NCBI RefSeq assembly: GCF_949628265.1
Contig: NC_088790.1
Coordinates: 18,232,545-18,296,544 of the forward strand
Source of the DNA: Cloeon dipterum
Lineage: Eukaryota > Arthropoda > Insecta > Ephemeroptera > Baetidae
DNA length: 64,000 nucleotides
Direction: 5' to 3'
The first letter of the stretch is position 1; every line of letters starts with the position of its first letter. The translations under genes were made by a program, and so were the position numbers. The notes beneath the pieces are model-generated. The model was not told the DNA's origin. It made no database searches and saw nothing but the letters and a program-made list of their open reading frames with translations. Below, piece after piece: positions 38,429-48,327 of the stretch.

Positions 38429-41296
38429 CTTTCAATATCGCACGAAATTTCAATAATCACGACCAAATGAACTTGAACATTATTACCTTATCCGTAGAAA
38501 GTAAGAACTTGGATCCACTGTTCGAGAAAGAACCTAATTTAAAAATTTGTGATAAATGCTCATCATTTGAAAATGCGTTAAATTTTTCGTCGTAATTTAC
38601 CCACTAACGTGGTCGTTGCAGCAGCTGTGGTAGTTGAGGTAGATGTTTTTGTAGTAGTTGCTCCAGGAGTTGTAGTTGTCATAGTTGTTGTGCTTGCCGT
38701 GGTTGCACGAGTTGTTGTACCTGTTGTGGTTGGAGCCACTGTGGTTGCACCCGCTGTGGTTGTAGCCACTGTAGCTGTACCAGTTGTGGTTGTAGCCGCT
38801 GTGGTTGCACCCGTTGTGGTTGTAGTCGCTGTGGTTGTACCACCCGTTGCTGTGGTTGTGGAATCTACTCCATTTGAAGTGGAAAGAGTTGAAGTGACGT
38901 CTGCACCGATTGTTGTTCCTGTTCCTGTTACAGTTGTTGTTGTTGCCGCGGTCGAGGTTGATTCAGTAGCCGTAGTAGTTACTTCTGCTTCAGTTGTTGT
39001 TACATCTGGTGATTTCATCATTGTGGTGGAAATGGGAGAACTTAACACTTGCTCAGCTGATGTTGTTACTGATATTGTATTATCCTGCAAGGATATAGAG
39101 GCTATTTTTGTGGTTGATGTCACTGTTGTTTTCCTATTAGTGCTGATGGTGACTGGGTCCGCTAAAATTATTTTTTCCTTAGTTCTCACGCACAAATATT
39201 TTATTTTTGATGTACATGTCAAAATATAAATTAAGTAACAAATTTACCTTCAGAAACGGGCAAAAATGAGCTGAAAAGATTGTTGTAAAATTGAATTTTC
39301 AGCTATCATCTAAAAAAATGGTCACCTGATCGTGTTACTTGATGCCGTTGGTTCTGGTGCCTGGCATACAAAGTTAGAAACCATGTCACATGTAACGCCA
39401 ACCAGCCCCAGCGAATTCAGACCTAGGCATTCTCCGTCTTGCGCTGGATCATTTTGCGGTACCAAAGCAGATGCTAAGTCGCCTAACCAATCGGAGCCAC
39501 CACTTGTAACTTTTTTCATCGACGTAATCAAAGTGCTAGAGGAGAGGCCTTAAAACTCGTTATTTTTAACTGTATCTTGCTTATAATTTCTAACCGATGT
39601 CGCCGAGGAAATCTTTTACAGAGTCTAATTGTGTCAATGAGTCGAAGGAAGCGAGCTCGAGACCTTGAGTTTTGCAAATGCTATCCGCCTGCTTAGCATC
39701 CGCTTTCTCACTTGGCACTACGATGTTTTTCCCCCCAACAAAATTAAGGACAGCTGTGAAACATAGAATTTGCACAAAATTTGTTCAAATAATTCAATAC
39801 TAAACCATCTCCAATCGATGCTAATGATTCCAATCCACTGATTATTGTTTTATTATTAATTTTGTGATAAAAACCATTTGAATGACCTACAGCCCCTCAG
39901 TCTCTTCTTTCGCCTCGCAAGCAAAATTACTTTTTGCTTCACAAGATGCGTTGTACATTTCGCCCTTCTGCTGCACAACACATTCTCCGGGACCCCCAGG
40001 TGGAGGGCCGGTGCCCCATTTGCCGAAACTTTTTTCCCCGTTTCCATCGATAGCTGACAATGACGTAAACAAGGGACTATCTGCGAGTCCTAACATAAAA
40101 ATTATTATGAAACAGAAAAAGCAAGAAATACGCATGGTAGGTTCTTTTTTAAATTTAAATAGAGAAGACGGATTTACTCTGAGTAGATATTAATTCAATA
40201 TGGTCAGCTAATAGTGAAAAATTGGAAAGGACAAAATTTAATAACGCTCGCTCTTGCTGTTTCAGCCCCGCAGGCCATATCAGCGGTACTTTACCTCCAA
40301 AACAAAATTAATAACCACGTATTAGCTGCAGAGAATTTTAAATCAGCGATCGTCGCAAACGCCCGGATTTACTCATTGCTGAGCAAACCTTGCCACTCGC
40401 CCTGCGTGTGATTTAACCTTCCCTCACAAAAATTTATTTAAATTATATATTTAACGAAATATCACTGTCTAATGCATGATAAAATAGGGAACAAATGTTT
40501 AACCTATGTAGGCTAAGTAGTCCGATATCTTTCCCATTTCTTCGGGGCTATCTAATGAGGTCAATTCCATGTTATCTTTTCCGCAAATTTGCATGGCGTC
40601 CTCAAAGGTTGCCTGACCAGAAAATTAAAATTAGCTAGACAAATATTCCATGGGTAACCTTCTCCTTCGGAAATTTGTAAGTGATGTCTCCAATGCGAAC
40701 TAATTTCTGAGAAGGTCCTAACAAATACAAACATGGTATGTGGGTTGAAATTTGTCAAGATCTAGACAAGTGATTACCATTAAAATCATTCCTCATCTCG
40801 GGATCTGCGGATATCAATTAAACAAATTTATAAACATATTATTAATGCAAGTTTTCTTTTTGCGATATCAACTTCAACCAACCGACCTGAGGTTGAAACG
40901 GTTGCGACCGTTCTGTTCCTGTATATAGTTATCGAAAATCAAAAAGTTACCTCAATATGAGCACGAGGACAGCTTACTTTGATTTCTTTGACACATTTCC
41001 TTCACTATAGCATTTTGAGTAACCGCAACACTTGACGATAAATCTCCTACGATTGACTTGTTTGTTGCTAGTTTTCGCTGAAATTTTCGGATTAAATACC
41101 GCTTACAAAACTGAAAGCACTGCTACTTCTAGTCAGAGTCATCCGTTTTAAATTCAAGCTGTACTGAGTGAATCTTCCCACTTTGACATTTGCTAATATA
41201 TTTTAGAAGTTTACATTTTAAAGGAATAGACATTAACAAAATTTACTTACAAATTAGCTCATTTTTTGCCCGAGTCTGCTTTCCACTTGCGTGACA
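38030..41296 (-). CDS. Mosaic C-type lectin: Cys-rich N-part, two lectin-like domains, Thr-rich stalk, third lectin-like domain; 5' incomplete
   Basis: Fourteen exons join in one frame into 671 residues plus TAA (2,016 nt). In transcript order they are 41296-41251, 41077-40978, 40918-40887, 40804-40778, 40717-40659, 40612-40504, 40089-39891, 39837-39806, 39753-39595, 39548-39326, 39270-39248, 39161-38601, 38533-38487 and 38428-38030. Residues 1-49 are basic and Cys-bearing. Lectin-like domain 1 (about 69-187) and domain 2 (about 202-320) each keep the four canonical cysteines. Residues 337-524 are Thr-rich. Domain 3 (about 524-671) has the KWVNNSPFDQ core and ends VLCEKK. None carries an EPN, QPD or WND sugar-site motif. 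Introns are 46-173 bp, apart from one of 414 bp. Such proteins are usually secreted or surface recognition molecules, but no signal peptide is seen because the first exon is missing. It could be two overlapping transcripts rather than one. Confidence 0.8.
38487..38533 (-). CDS. Mosaic lectin exon, start of lectin-like domain 3
   Basis: Acceptor AAATTAG and donor GTAATA. It reads SFSNSGSKFLLSTDK, the entry strand of the third lectin-like domain. Phase 1 in, 0 out. Confidence 0.65.
38601..39161 (-). CDS. Mosaic lectin exon, Thr-rich mucin-like stalk
   Basis: A single 561 nt exon encoding 187 residues dominated by Thr with Ala, Gly, Val and Ser and no Cys, expected to be heavily O-glycosylated and extended. 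Part is a 30-bp tandem repeat. Acceptor ATTTTAG, donor GTAAAT; phase 1 in and out. An equally long opposite-strand frame is the complement of the repeat, not a gene. Confidence 0.78.
38725..38844 (-). repeat. 30-bp coding minisatellite, four units
   Basis: Four successive 30-bp units start at 38725, 38755, 38785 and 38815 on the plus strand, each opening TGTGGTTG. On the minus strand each encodes a Thr-rich decapeptide (for example GATTVAPTTT). The copies differ by a few bases, so the array is probably old enough to have diverged but could still vary in length. Confidence 0.8.
39248..39270 (-). CDS. Mosaic lectin microexon (23 nt)
   Basis: Acceptor TTTTCAG and donor GTAAAT. Phase 2 in and 1 out; it reads SFLPVSE and exactly bridges the phase gap between domain 2 and the Thr-rich exon. 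Confidence 0.62.
39326..39548 (-). CDS. Mosaic lectin exon, C-terminal half of domain 2
   Basis: Donor GTGACC. The acceptor is TTTTAAG at 39549-39550; a stronger-looking TCTAG 13 bases further in would break the phase. It encodes GGSDWLGDL, GECLGL, VTCDMVSNFVCQ and a Pro/Ser/Thr tail. The EPN site reads VPQ and WND reads VGV. Confidence 0.72.
39595..39753 (-). CDS. Mosaic lectin exon, N-terminal half of domain 2
   Basis: Acceptor TTTCACAG and donor GTTAGA; phase 1 in and out. It encodes VGGKNIVVPSEKADAKQA, a conserved Cys (SIC), GLELASFDS and DFLGDI, parallel to the matching part of domain 1. Confidence 0.75.
39806..39837 (-). CDS. Mosaic lectin microexon (32 nt)
   Basis: Acceptor ATAATCAG and donor GTTTAG. 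It reads GLESLASIGD between domains 1 and 2, phase 2 in and 1 out, bridging two exons whose phases otherwise disagree. Confidence 0.6.
39891..40089 (-). CDS. Mosaic lectin exon, C-terminal half of domain 1
   Basis: Acceptor TATGTTAG and donor GTAGGT; phase 1 in, 2 out. It contains the conserved Trp and cysteines in GECVV, NASC and FACEAKE. The EPN position reads GPPPGG and the WND position reads YNA, so canonical Ca2+-dependent sugar binding is unlikely. Confidence 0.78.
40504..40612 (-). CDS. Mosaic lectin exon, helix region of domain 1
   Basis: Acceptor TGGTCAG and donor GTTAAA. It encodes ATFEDAMQICG, holding the first long-range disulphide cysteine, then MELTSLDSPEEM and ISDYLAYIG. Phase 0 in, 1 out. 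Confidence 0.78.
40659..40717 (-). CDS. Mosaic lectin exon, start of lectin-like domain 1
   Basis: Acceptor TTTGTTAG and donor GTTACC. It encodes KLVRIGDITYKFPKEK, the typical first beta strand of a C-type lectin fold. Phase 1 in, 0 out. Confidence 0.72.
40778..40804 (-). CDS. Mosaic lectin microexon (27 nt)
   Basis: Bounded by acceptor ATCCGCAG and donor GTAATC; phase 1 in and out. It encodes a short polar linker (PEMRNDFN) before the first lectin-like domain. Confidence 0.6.
40887..40918 (-). CDS. Mosaic lectin small linker exon
   Basis: A 32 nt exon between acceptor ATATACAG and donor GTCGGT. It encodes a Ser/Thr/Val linker (NRTVATVSTS) that includes an N-glycosylation sequon at NRT. Phase 2 in, 1 out. 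Confidence 0.6.
40978..41077 (-). CDS. Mosaic lectin exon, Cys-rich segment
   Basis: Acceptor ATTTCAG and donor GTAAGC. It encodes a basic stretch and then KCCGYSKCYSEG. It enters in phase 1 and leaves in phase 2. Confidence 0.65.
41251..41296 (-). CDS. Mosaic lectin exon, Cys/basic segment
   Basis: Acceptor TCACTCAG after a pyrimidine-rich stretch, and an ideal donor GTAAGT. It reads CHASGKQTRAKNELI in phase 0 and leaves in phase 1, matching the next exon. It is the most upstream exon I can place. Confidence 0.6.
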
Positions 41297-42254
41297 CTGA
41301 GTGATGAATTAATCAAAGACTTCATTTCTGAATAACAAAATAAACCTCTTTTGCTAGAAGAGCGACGAAAATCACCAATAATGTTGCGTTAGTAAAACCC
41401 GCAGCAAAGTTGCTGTTCAGCCATACTAGTCTGAAAGACAACATTGCAGTGTTTAGTATCCACTGACGATATGCCAAAATAGTTTTGAGCGGAAGTGAGG
41501 TTGGATTTTCCACCGCAACACCATTCCCGGTGGAAAGTTCCCTCAAAGCTAGAAATATTTTGAGAAAAATTTTACATAAGTAGATTTTTGCCCTATATTT
41601 AGTTTCTATTTAAAAAAAGTTAATATTTGTCTCTATTTATCAATATCTGTTGTCAATACGATATATTTATGCTGTGAATTCTATGAGAAATTCTCATTAC
41701 TAAAACAAAATAACCCATGGATTGTCCAATATGCATCACAATCAACTACTGGCCCCGTTCATATATAGAACTAGAACAAGGTTTTTCTCCCCGCACTGTC
41801 TGCTATTAATACCGTCCCACCGAGAGAGCAGCACACTGGCCCTCTGAGAATTCTTTCCATTTGGCATCGATGACAAGTACAGCTTAATTAATTATGATTC
41901 AACCACGGCAACCGAGCGTGTACACATCATCGCATCGTCGGCTGTAGTTTTGTGGTGGGTCGCCATGCCACTCTCTATCCATATCTAAATCGAACTTGCA
42001 GTTAGTAGAGGGTGACGGTCAAAAACAGCACTTTTTGTCACCCTGCGAGCATGCAAATGTGCCGGGCGAGCACTTCATGGCTTACGAAATGAGCCCACAT
42101 GCATGATGTGTACACACACACGGTGTATTTATCACACGGACGGACAGCAGATACCCCCTTGCAAACTCACTCACACACACACACTGCATTGTATAAAGTT
42201 CAAGAGCGCATGGCCACACGAAATACCGGGGCAGCGGGTGGAAAATTGGATGGT

Positions 42255-42276
42255 GAATTCCTGCTAACAGGAATTC
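42255..42276. repeat. 9-bp inverted repeat with 4-base loop
   Basis: GAATTCCTG, loop CTAA, CAGGAATTC. It lies between the lectin and Huckebein-like genes; function unknown. Confidence 0.9.
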
Positions 42277-43700
42277 TACTTTAACAAGGAATGCTTTGAT
42301 TTCAACCACACATCATTACGAATGTAGGCGATCGTGAGCTAATTTGACTAAAATTAAGCCAGCGTGTGAACAAATTATTAAAAGACTGCATGAATTTAGT
42401 TCTTGGAATTGAGTTTTAAGTTTACAAAATTTAAGTTAAGATTAAATATAGCATAAAATTTTCGGTTTTGCACATATCACTATGTACTTAGTTTATTAAC
42501 ATTGGAACATAGTGTCTCGCGTTGCTTTCTGAGAGTTAAAGAAATTTTATATATTTTTAAGCTTTAATATTATGTTAAAGTTAATTTTCGTTGCCATTGT
42601 TAGTTAGATTGTTGACTTTTTCCTTCAATTTAACATAATATTGGACTTACGCAAATCATCAAGCGGAATTTTTACCAATTAAATAAACATGTTGTTCAGT
42701 TTTGTATCTTTTTAGTAATCATTGATTTCTTGCCCATGCTGACGGTTGCAACAATTGGATGCGTGCAGAGTGCCAAATAAATAGAACGAGTGCGATGCTC
42801 GATTCAAGCCGCGAGCAGGCTCATTGTCATCGGATGCAGAGCTAAATAGCGTTTTACACTCAGCGGGGTGCTCGTTTGTCGTCACTTGGGCCCGGGCTGG
42901 CTGCTGCCAGAGAGAACCAGCCCCAGCCCTGCCTGTGCTGCTTGTGTATACAGTTAATGTGTACGCGTTCGCTCTCTCACTCCATACATCTATTTAGCCA
43001 TAATGAAAGTGGAAACCTTTTGTATTTGTCCCCCGGCCGCCGACTGCTGCTGCCTTTAACGCCGCAGCTATATCGACAGACACATTGACAAATGTTAGCA
43101 GAGTTCCGTTTATTGAATTTATCTATCACCAAGAGTTTCATAAATATTTTTCTGCAAGCTTGAAAGGCCCCTTTCGATTGCTGGTTTGCGTCGGATAAAG
43201 ATGTGCGGCAATATATGAATGCGGCATTCTCGGAAATTCCGTTTCAACGATGTGTGATCCCTCCGCGTGCTCTGGACTTTTAATCTCGAGAAAGAGAGAA
43301 AAAGCAACGGAGAGAGCAAATTTCCACGTCCTCTTTTCATTCCTACGAGAGAAGAGAAAATTGAATCGGGGGGCAGCGAATTTTCCAGTCAGGGTTGTTA
43401 TTCCGCGCACGACCGAAACACAGCCACTGCTTTCCTGCGACAGGTCACTGCTAGGAGGTGGGATTTTTAGTCAAACTTCCTAAGCGAAGCCAGGAATCAA
43501 ACAAGCATATGCTTGATCAATTCAGTTTATTTCTCCAAAATAAAGGCACACAATTGAAATTATAAAAATCACATTTTGGAGAAAATAGGTATTTATGGCA
43601 TTACCAAACGTCTCGATGAAATTAATGATTAAAATATTTAAAAAATTATTACTTTTAATTGAAATACAATTTTAATAAGCTGACCGTTTCTTTCGTATAT

Positions 43701-43773
43701 TATTTAGATTCTATATGATTTTACTGCGAATCAGCTAAAGGTAGCTTTAACCCATTCATCCCCACATCCAAAA
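43701..43773 (+). repeat. Dispersed repeat, copy B
   Basis: Reads TTTAGATTC, then TGATTTTACTGCGAATCAGC, then CCCATTCATCCCCAC. It links copies A and C by matching both halves. Confidence 0.6.
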
Positions 43774-45418
43774 GTTTAATGAAATTTTTCCCATTTTCCT
43801 AAATAATGATAAAGCTACTCACAAACAGTCAGTGTTGCATGGATTTTTAATTTTGCAAATAAATTTACAACTTTTATATATGTCAGGAGAAGGAAAACTG
43901 CTTGCCACAATTGAAAACAAATTTTCATTATAAACTCTAGCATACTAGAAATCTCATCCCTCTTTGGTTAATTTGGTCACCGGTAGCACATCGGCACAAC
44001 ATAATCTTTCTAAATTATACACACAGAACGGTAGACACGGAGGAGCTCGTGCGCGACACGTTTCGCTCATCATTCGTGCTTCCACGTAAAAAATGCTGAA
44101 GGCGGGCTGGATGGCGTCGTTGGTGAAAGACATGACGTGCATTTCCATCCGTCACAGGCAGCAAAATGTGTGTTGCTGTGAATCGCAGGCGACATTAAAT
44201 GTGCAGAAGTTAAGACGGCGCGCGGAAATCACGCACACGTCGCAGGCAGGGAAGAGCAACCGAGACAAATCTGGCGGTGAAACGTGGGACAGTTCTGTCC
44301 TTTGGTTGCGACCTGCGGGAGCCTTTAACAAATAATGGTGTCAATTGGTTTACTGTAATTTGGCTCTTAATAAATCTAGTAGGCCAAAAATAGTTAAATA
44401 AATAATTTACTACGCTCTTCTCAAGATTTAATTTTGCTTTTAAATGAAGAAGAATGAGGTACCCTACTAAAATATTCTTGCAAAACCTTTCGGCTCTGGA
44501 AGATTTTAGGCTGCTTAATTCTGTTCACGGAAACGTCCTATTCAAACAATAAACTTGACCACCTCTTTGTGAAAGTCTTATCCACCCGGATCGCCTTTCG
44601 AAACTGTCCTCACCCTTTTTTATATAAATGATGAACAGTGCACATATACTACTCTTCATTGAGCAAATCCGCGGCACGTCCTTTAACCGCTAGTTCCCTC
44701 GACCGATGTGCGTGTTTTCGTTCGCCCTCCTGACATCCGACTCGACGCCGATTTCGTGATCAGAAGGCGAAATTTTGCGCTTGGCATATAAGACGCTGTA
44801 GAAAAAAGAGCACCAGCGGAATACAAGTGAACACTATACGAAGCTAAAGTGTTGATTTACGATTTGGGGTAAAACATACGCAAAATGATCAAGGTTGGAC
44901 CGTATTAAATACCCTTGCAATTTCACAATTTTGAATGCGTCACAAAAAATGAATTTATTTTAAGATAACTTGAATCGATGACTATGTTTGATTATCATCT
45001 TTTCAATATTCTAAGCTTCTAACGTGCATAAAAGTGTTCACACGTACACTCAAACACTCTCGCAGAGGGAAAATTAAATCTGCATTTGGAACGCAATTAA
45101 GAGCACGAAGAGCAGAATTCCAACTTCATTAACTCTGCCGCATCAGCGGCGTCCGTGCATATCCATTACACGAAAGGTAATTACGTTTTAATTAAATTAG
45201 CTGCGGCAGAGCGTAACGATGGGAAGTTTATATAAGCGACGGCCAACGGAGATGCATATTTGCTTATGCACCAGCGTGCAAGCAAAGTGTGCGGAAGAAT
45301 CGTCCCGGTTGCATAAATCCATTTAGCACGGAGAAGACTATAATATCACAGAGCACGTGCGGATTTTGCGACGACTGTTTTTTTCTGAAAATATTAATAT
45401 TAAAAAATTTGCTGCTCG

Positions 45419-45438
45419 TTTTTTTTTTTTTTTTTTTT
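45419..45438. repeat. Poly-T tract of 20 bases
   Basis: Borders a short GC-rich segment (45450-45575) and could be the reversed poly-A tail of a retroposed sequence. Confidence 0.7.
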
Positions 45439-47959
45439 GCTCATTTTATCCCTGTCCGAGGACCGGAGGACCGGGAAGGGCGCGCACTGCACTAGCACGA
45501 ATGCTGAAACCCGGGTCCCAATAACACCGCGAACGGATAACATGGGCGCACCAGGCCGCAAGCCGTTCTACCAGCAGCAAAAAAAAAACACTTGTCTCGG
45601 GCTCTTGTCCATCGTGCTATGTAGCAATAATTATATAAAATTCTTTGAAACCACAACTCCGATTTGCTCTCAATTCGAGAGAAAAAAACGTGCAATCAAT
45701 TGCCGCATATATATATAGTGTGTTTTCATCTCATTTCAAATAAAAACAAGTACTTATAAAGAAATTAGAGACATTGTGTTTGGGTACTTTGTTACTGTAC
45801 CAACTGTACCAATAAATGGACAACATGTTGTAATTTAAAAATTTAATTTACGATCATTTTGGAGAAACATTTTTAAATTGCTTTATTTTTATGTAATTTA
45901 TTTACAAAATAATTATCAATGTAAAATAACAATAATCTGCATAACATTTATCTTTTATAAGCAATAACTTGTTTGATTTATGTTGAAACCTTTAACTTGA
46001 TTTAACACACATTCAGTTTGAATTTTGAAGTCAACGAAGGGAAAGGAGTCATTAAGTAGAAATCGTTTTTATCAGAGAGAGCCATAGAGCATATTGATTT
46101 TCCGTAAGAGGATTATTATCGTCATCGTTGCCTCTAGAAGGCAAAGAGAAGACAGAGGAGAGCAATATCGAATGAGAAACTTTTAATAAAACGGCCTGCG
46201 GCACCAGATCGGCCGGCGAGTTAAAAATATGTATATAGGATGAAGCATATGCAGCCTTTAATATTCATTATAGCAGGCGACGCGCGTGAGACTGCTCCCG
46301 CAGGCTGCAAGAACAACAGCCAGCAACTTTTCCACCAAATTGCCCTCCAGTGAAATGTGTTTATCATTCCGGCTACTCTCGAGCGGTGCCAGGGCGCGAT
46401 ACGCGAATATGAATTATTGTTCGGAAAGAGAGAGAACGGAATGCAAACTTGGCCAATTAGTCAGACCATCAGGCGGAAGAAAAACGCCCAGGGATTTCTA
46501 ATCTTACAGAGCTACTGATTATACTTTTATATATAGTATTGGCATAAAAAGAACAAGAGAACAAGTTTTCACGTCTTGCAATTTTACCACAAAGCTCGAT
46601 TTATTCATTTCTTAGCCTCAGAATTTAACTGGTGATTTATATATTTGGTTGCGTCAAATCACTAAATCTTAGCATGTATGGTTATTCAATACCCCAACTT
46701 TAAATCTATTTTTTACAAGTTTGAAATAAGCTCCACGATTTACTCCATTTTTTGTGAAAAGAAATTCAGGGCACCCTCCTATGAAATGAAAAACGGGCAA
46801 AGTAAAACTAAGACCCGGCAAAAATTTAAATTGCTCATGAAGTTTTTTTATATAAAATAGTAAATTGACTTTTCTAGAGTTTTCATTTTGTAGGTAAACA
46901 AATCTAACATTCCACCTTCTCGCCTCATGCCAGCGGTACTACGCGCTCAGCATGCATATATTTTTATTTCATATTCCGGCAGAAGAAATTTCGGCAAAGA
47001 GTCTGAGATACAGAAAATAAACACCCAAACCGCAGAAATTAATGGGCAAAAGAAATACGTGGCTTGCGGGAAATTGTGTTTGTGTCGTCTCGACTAGGGG
47101 CAAAAGAAGGAAAAGTTTGCACGCAGCCCCAAAGCACTCGGCTCTGCAAACAAATTTTTCATCAGCAGCTAGTTTGCTTGGCGTTACCGCAAAAAGCTCT
47201 TGCGAGACAAGAAATGCCACCCGCAGAGCCGCGTGTCAATTAAAGGGAAATGTGCGTCCCATAGTATGGAAGAGGGATGGGAACACCTTAAGCATTTTTC
47301 TCTCTAGTATGCAAACGGCAGTTCCAAAGAACTATAAGAACCGCCTGCTAGAATCAGAGTTATGCAACCGTCGTGTTATTACCGTTAAGACGTTTGCATA
47401 CCCTCTTTTGACAGCTGATGCTAAAAAAGCTTTAGAAAAATTGCTTCTAGTCTTTGCTGTACTCTTTTCAATTTTCATTGCTTTTGTAATAAATAAAATT
47501 TTGAAATAATTTAGCGGTACTGGAGATTACAATGAGACATTAAATTTTGTTTTTGAACCTTCAATACAGCGGTATTGGAACCCTACAACCTTTCTTCACT
47601 CTTTTAAAATTAAAAAACTGTTATCATTAATTAGAAAAAACCATTTTTTTTTTAAAAATCCGAGCTTCAAATATTAAGAACAAAAAATTCGAAAGTATTT
47701 TTGTTGTTTAAAATAGAGTAAGTTTTACATTGGAGGTGTATTTTATATAATATAAATTAAATCTTTGATTACAATTCACACCTCGTATATCTGTGACGCA
47801 GAGAATGCTTAGGTGGCAGCCACTCGAAGAGTCAAAAGCTCGGCCGCGCCACAATAGCGCACGCATCCCCTAACGAGAAGTGTGTTTGTGGGGCAATGGC
47901 ACAAAAGGCGTCTCCAGAGGCAGCGGGGGGATGAATGGGAAACTCGCCCCCCAGCTCAA

Positions 47960-48300
47960 TGAGTGTAAAGGGGCCTGTGGAAACCGCGCGCGCGGGGGGC
48001 GGGAAGCGGGCCCATTGTCGGCCGGGGCGCGGGGCGGGGTGTGACGGGGCGGGCGGGCCCGCCAATCGTGTGGTCACAGACGCCGGCCCCCAGCCCCTAG
48101 CAGCCCCCGGAAAGCCTACTCGTGCGACGAAGGCGCGTCAGCGTTACTTGGGCCACGGCCGAGCAGCCAGCAAGAAATGTGCATCATGTCCGCAGCAGCC
48201 GAGTCGGTGCAGCAGGCCACCAGCATATTCAGGCCCTGGGACGAGAGGGGCCCCGACAGAGTTCACGGGGCCACCAGTTCTCAAGCGGAGACAGTACAGC
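47960..48300 (+). promoter_or_regulatory. GC-rich, CpG-rich island at the 5' end of the Huckebein-like gene
   Basis: Runs such as GCGCGCGCGGGG and GGCCGGGGCGCGGGGC contrast sharply with the AT-rich surroundings. It covers the region just before and within coding exon 1, so it may contain the promoter and 5' UTR. No clear TATA box or initiator was seen. Confidence 0.45.
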
Positions 48301-48327
48301 CTCCCAAAACTGAAAACTCCAGTCAAA
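48186..48327 (+). CDS. hkb: Huckebein-like exon 1 with FRPW motif
   Basis: Starts ATGTCCGCAGC at the end of a GC-rich stretch. [10 protein letters not shown] is encoded at about 48222-48251. The frame hits TGA shortly after 48327, so a splice is needed. Only donors leaving one base of a codon fit exon 2; GTTCGT at 48328 is the better of two poor candidates. The other two frames are also open here because of GC richness, but only this one has a recognisable motif. Confidence 0.7.

Larger units (their letters stand above)
41549..47959. other. Intergenic DNA between the lectin and Huckebein-like genes
   Basis: Holds the poly-T bordered GC-rich segment near 45.5 kb, dispersed repeat copy B and the small inverted repeat at 42255. 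It may contain the first exon and promoter of the lectin gene (minus strand) and regulatory DNA of the Huckebein-like gene. A 155-codon frame at 47042-47509 is discussed separately. Confidence 0.55.

Noticed and set aside
38609..39229. 206-codon Val-rich open frame on the plus strand
   Set aside because: It is the complement of the Thr-rich lectin exon (ACN codons give GTN/NGT on the other strand) and has no start context, domain or splice support.
40561..40758. 65-codon minus-strand frame in the lectin locus
   Set aside because: It runs in the wrong frame across two real lectin exons and the 46-bp intron between them.
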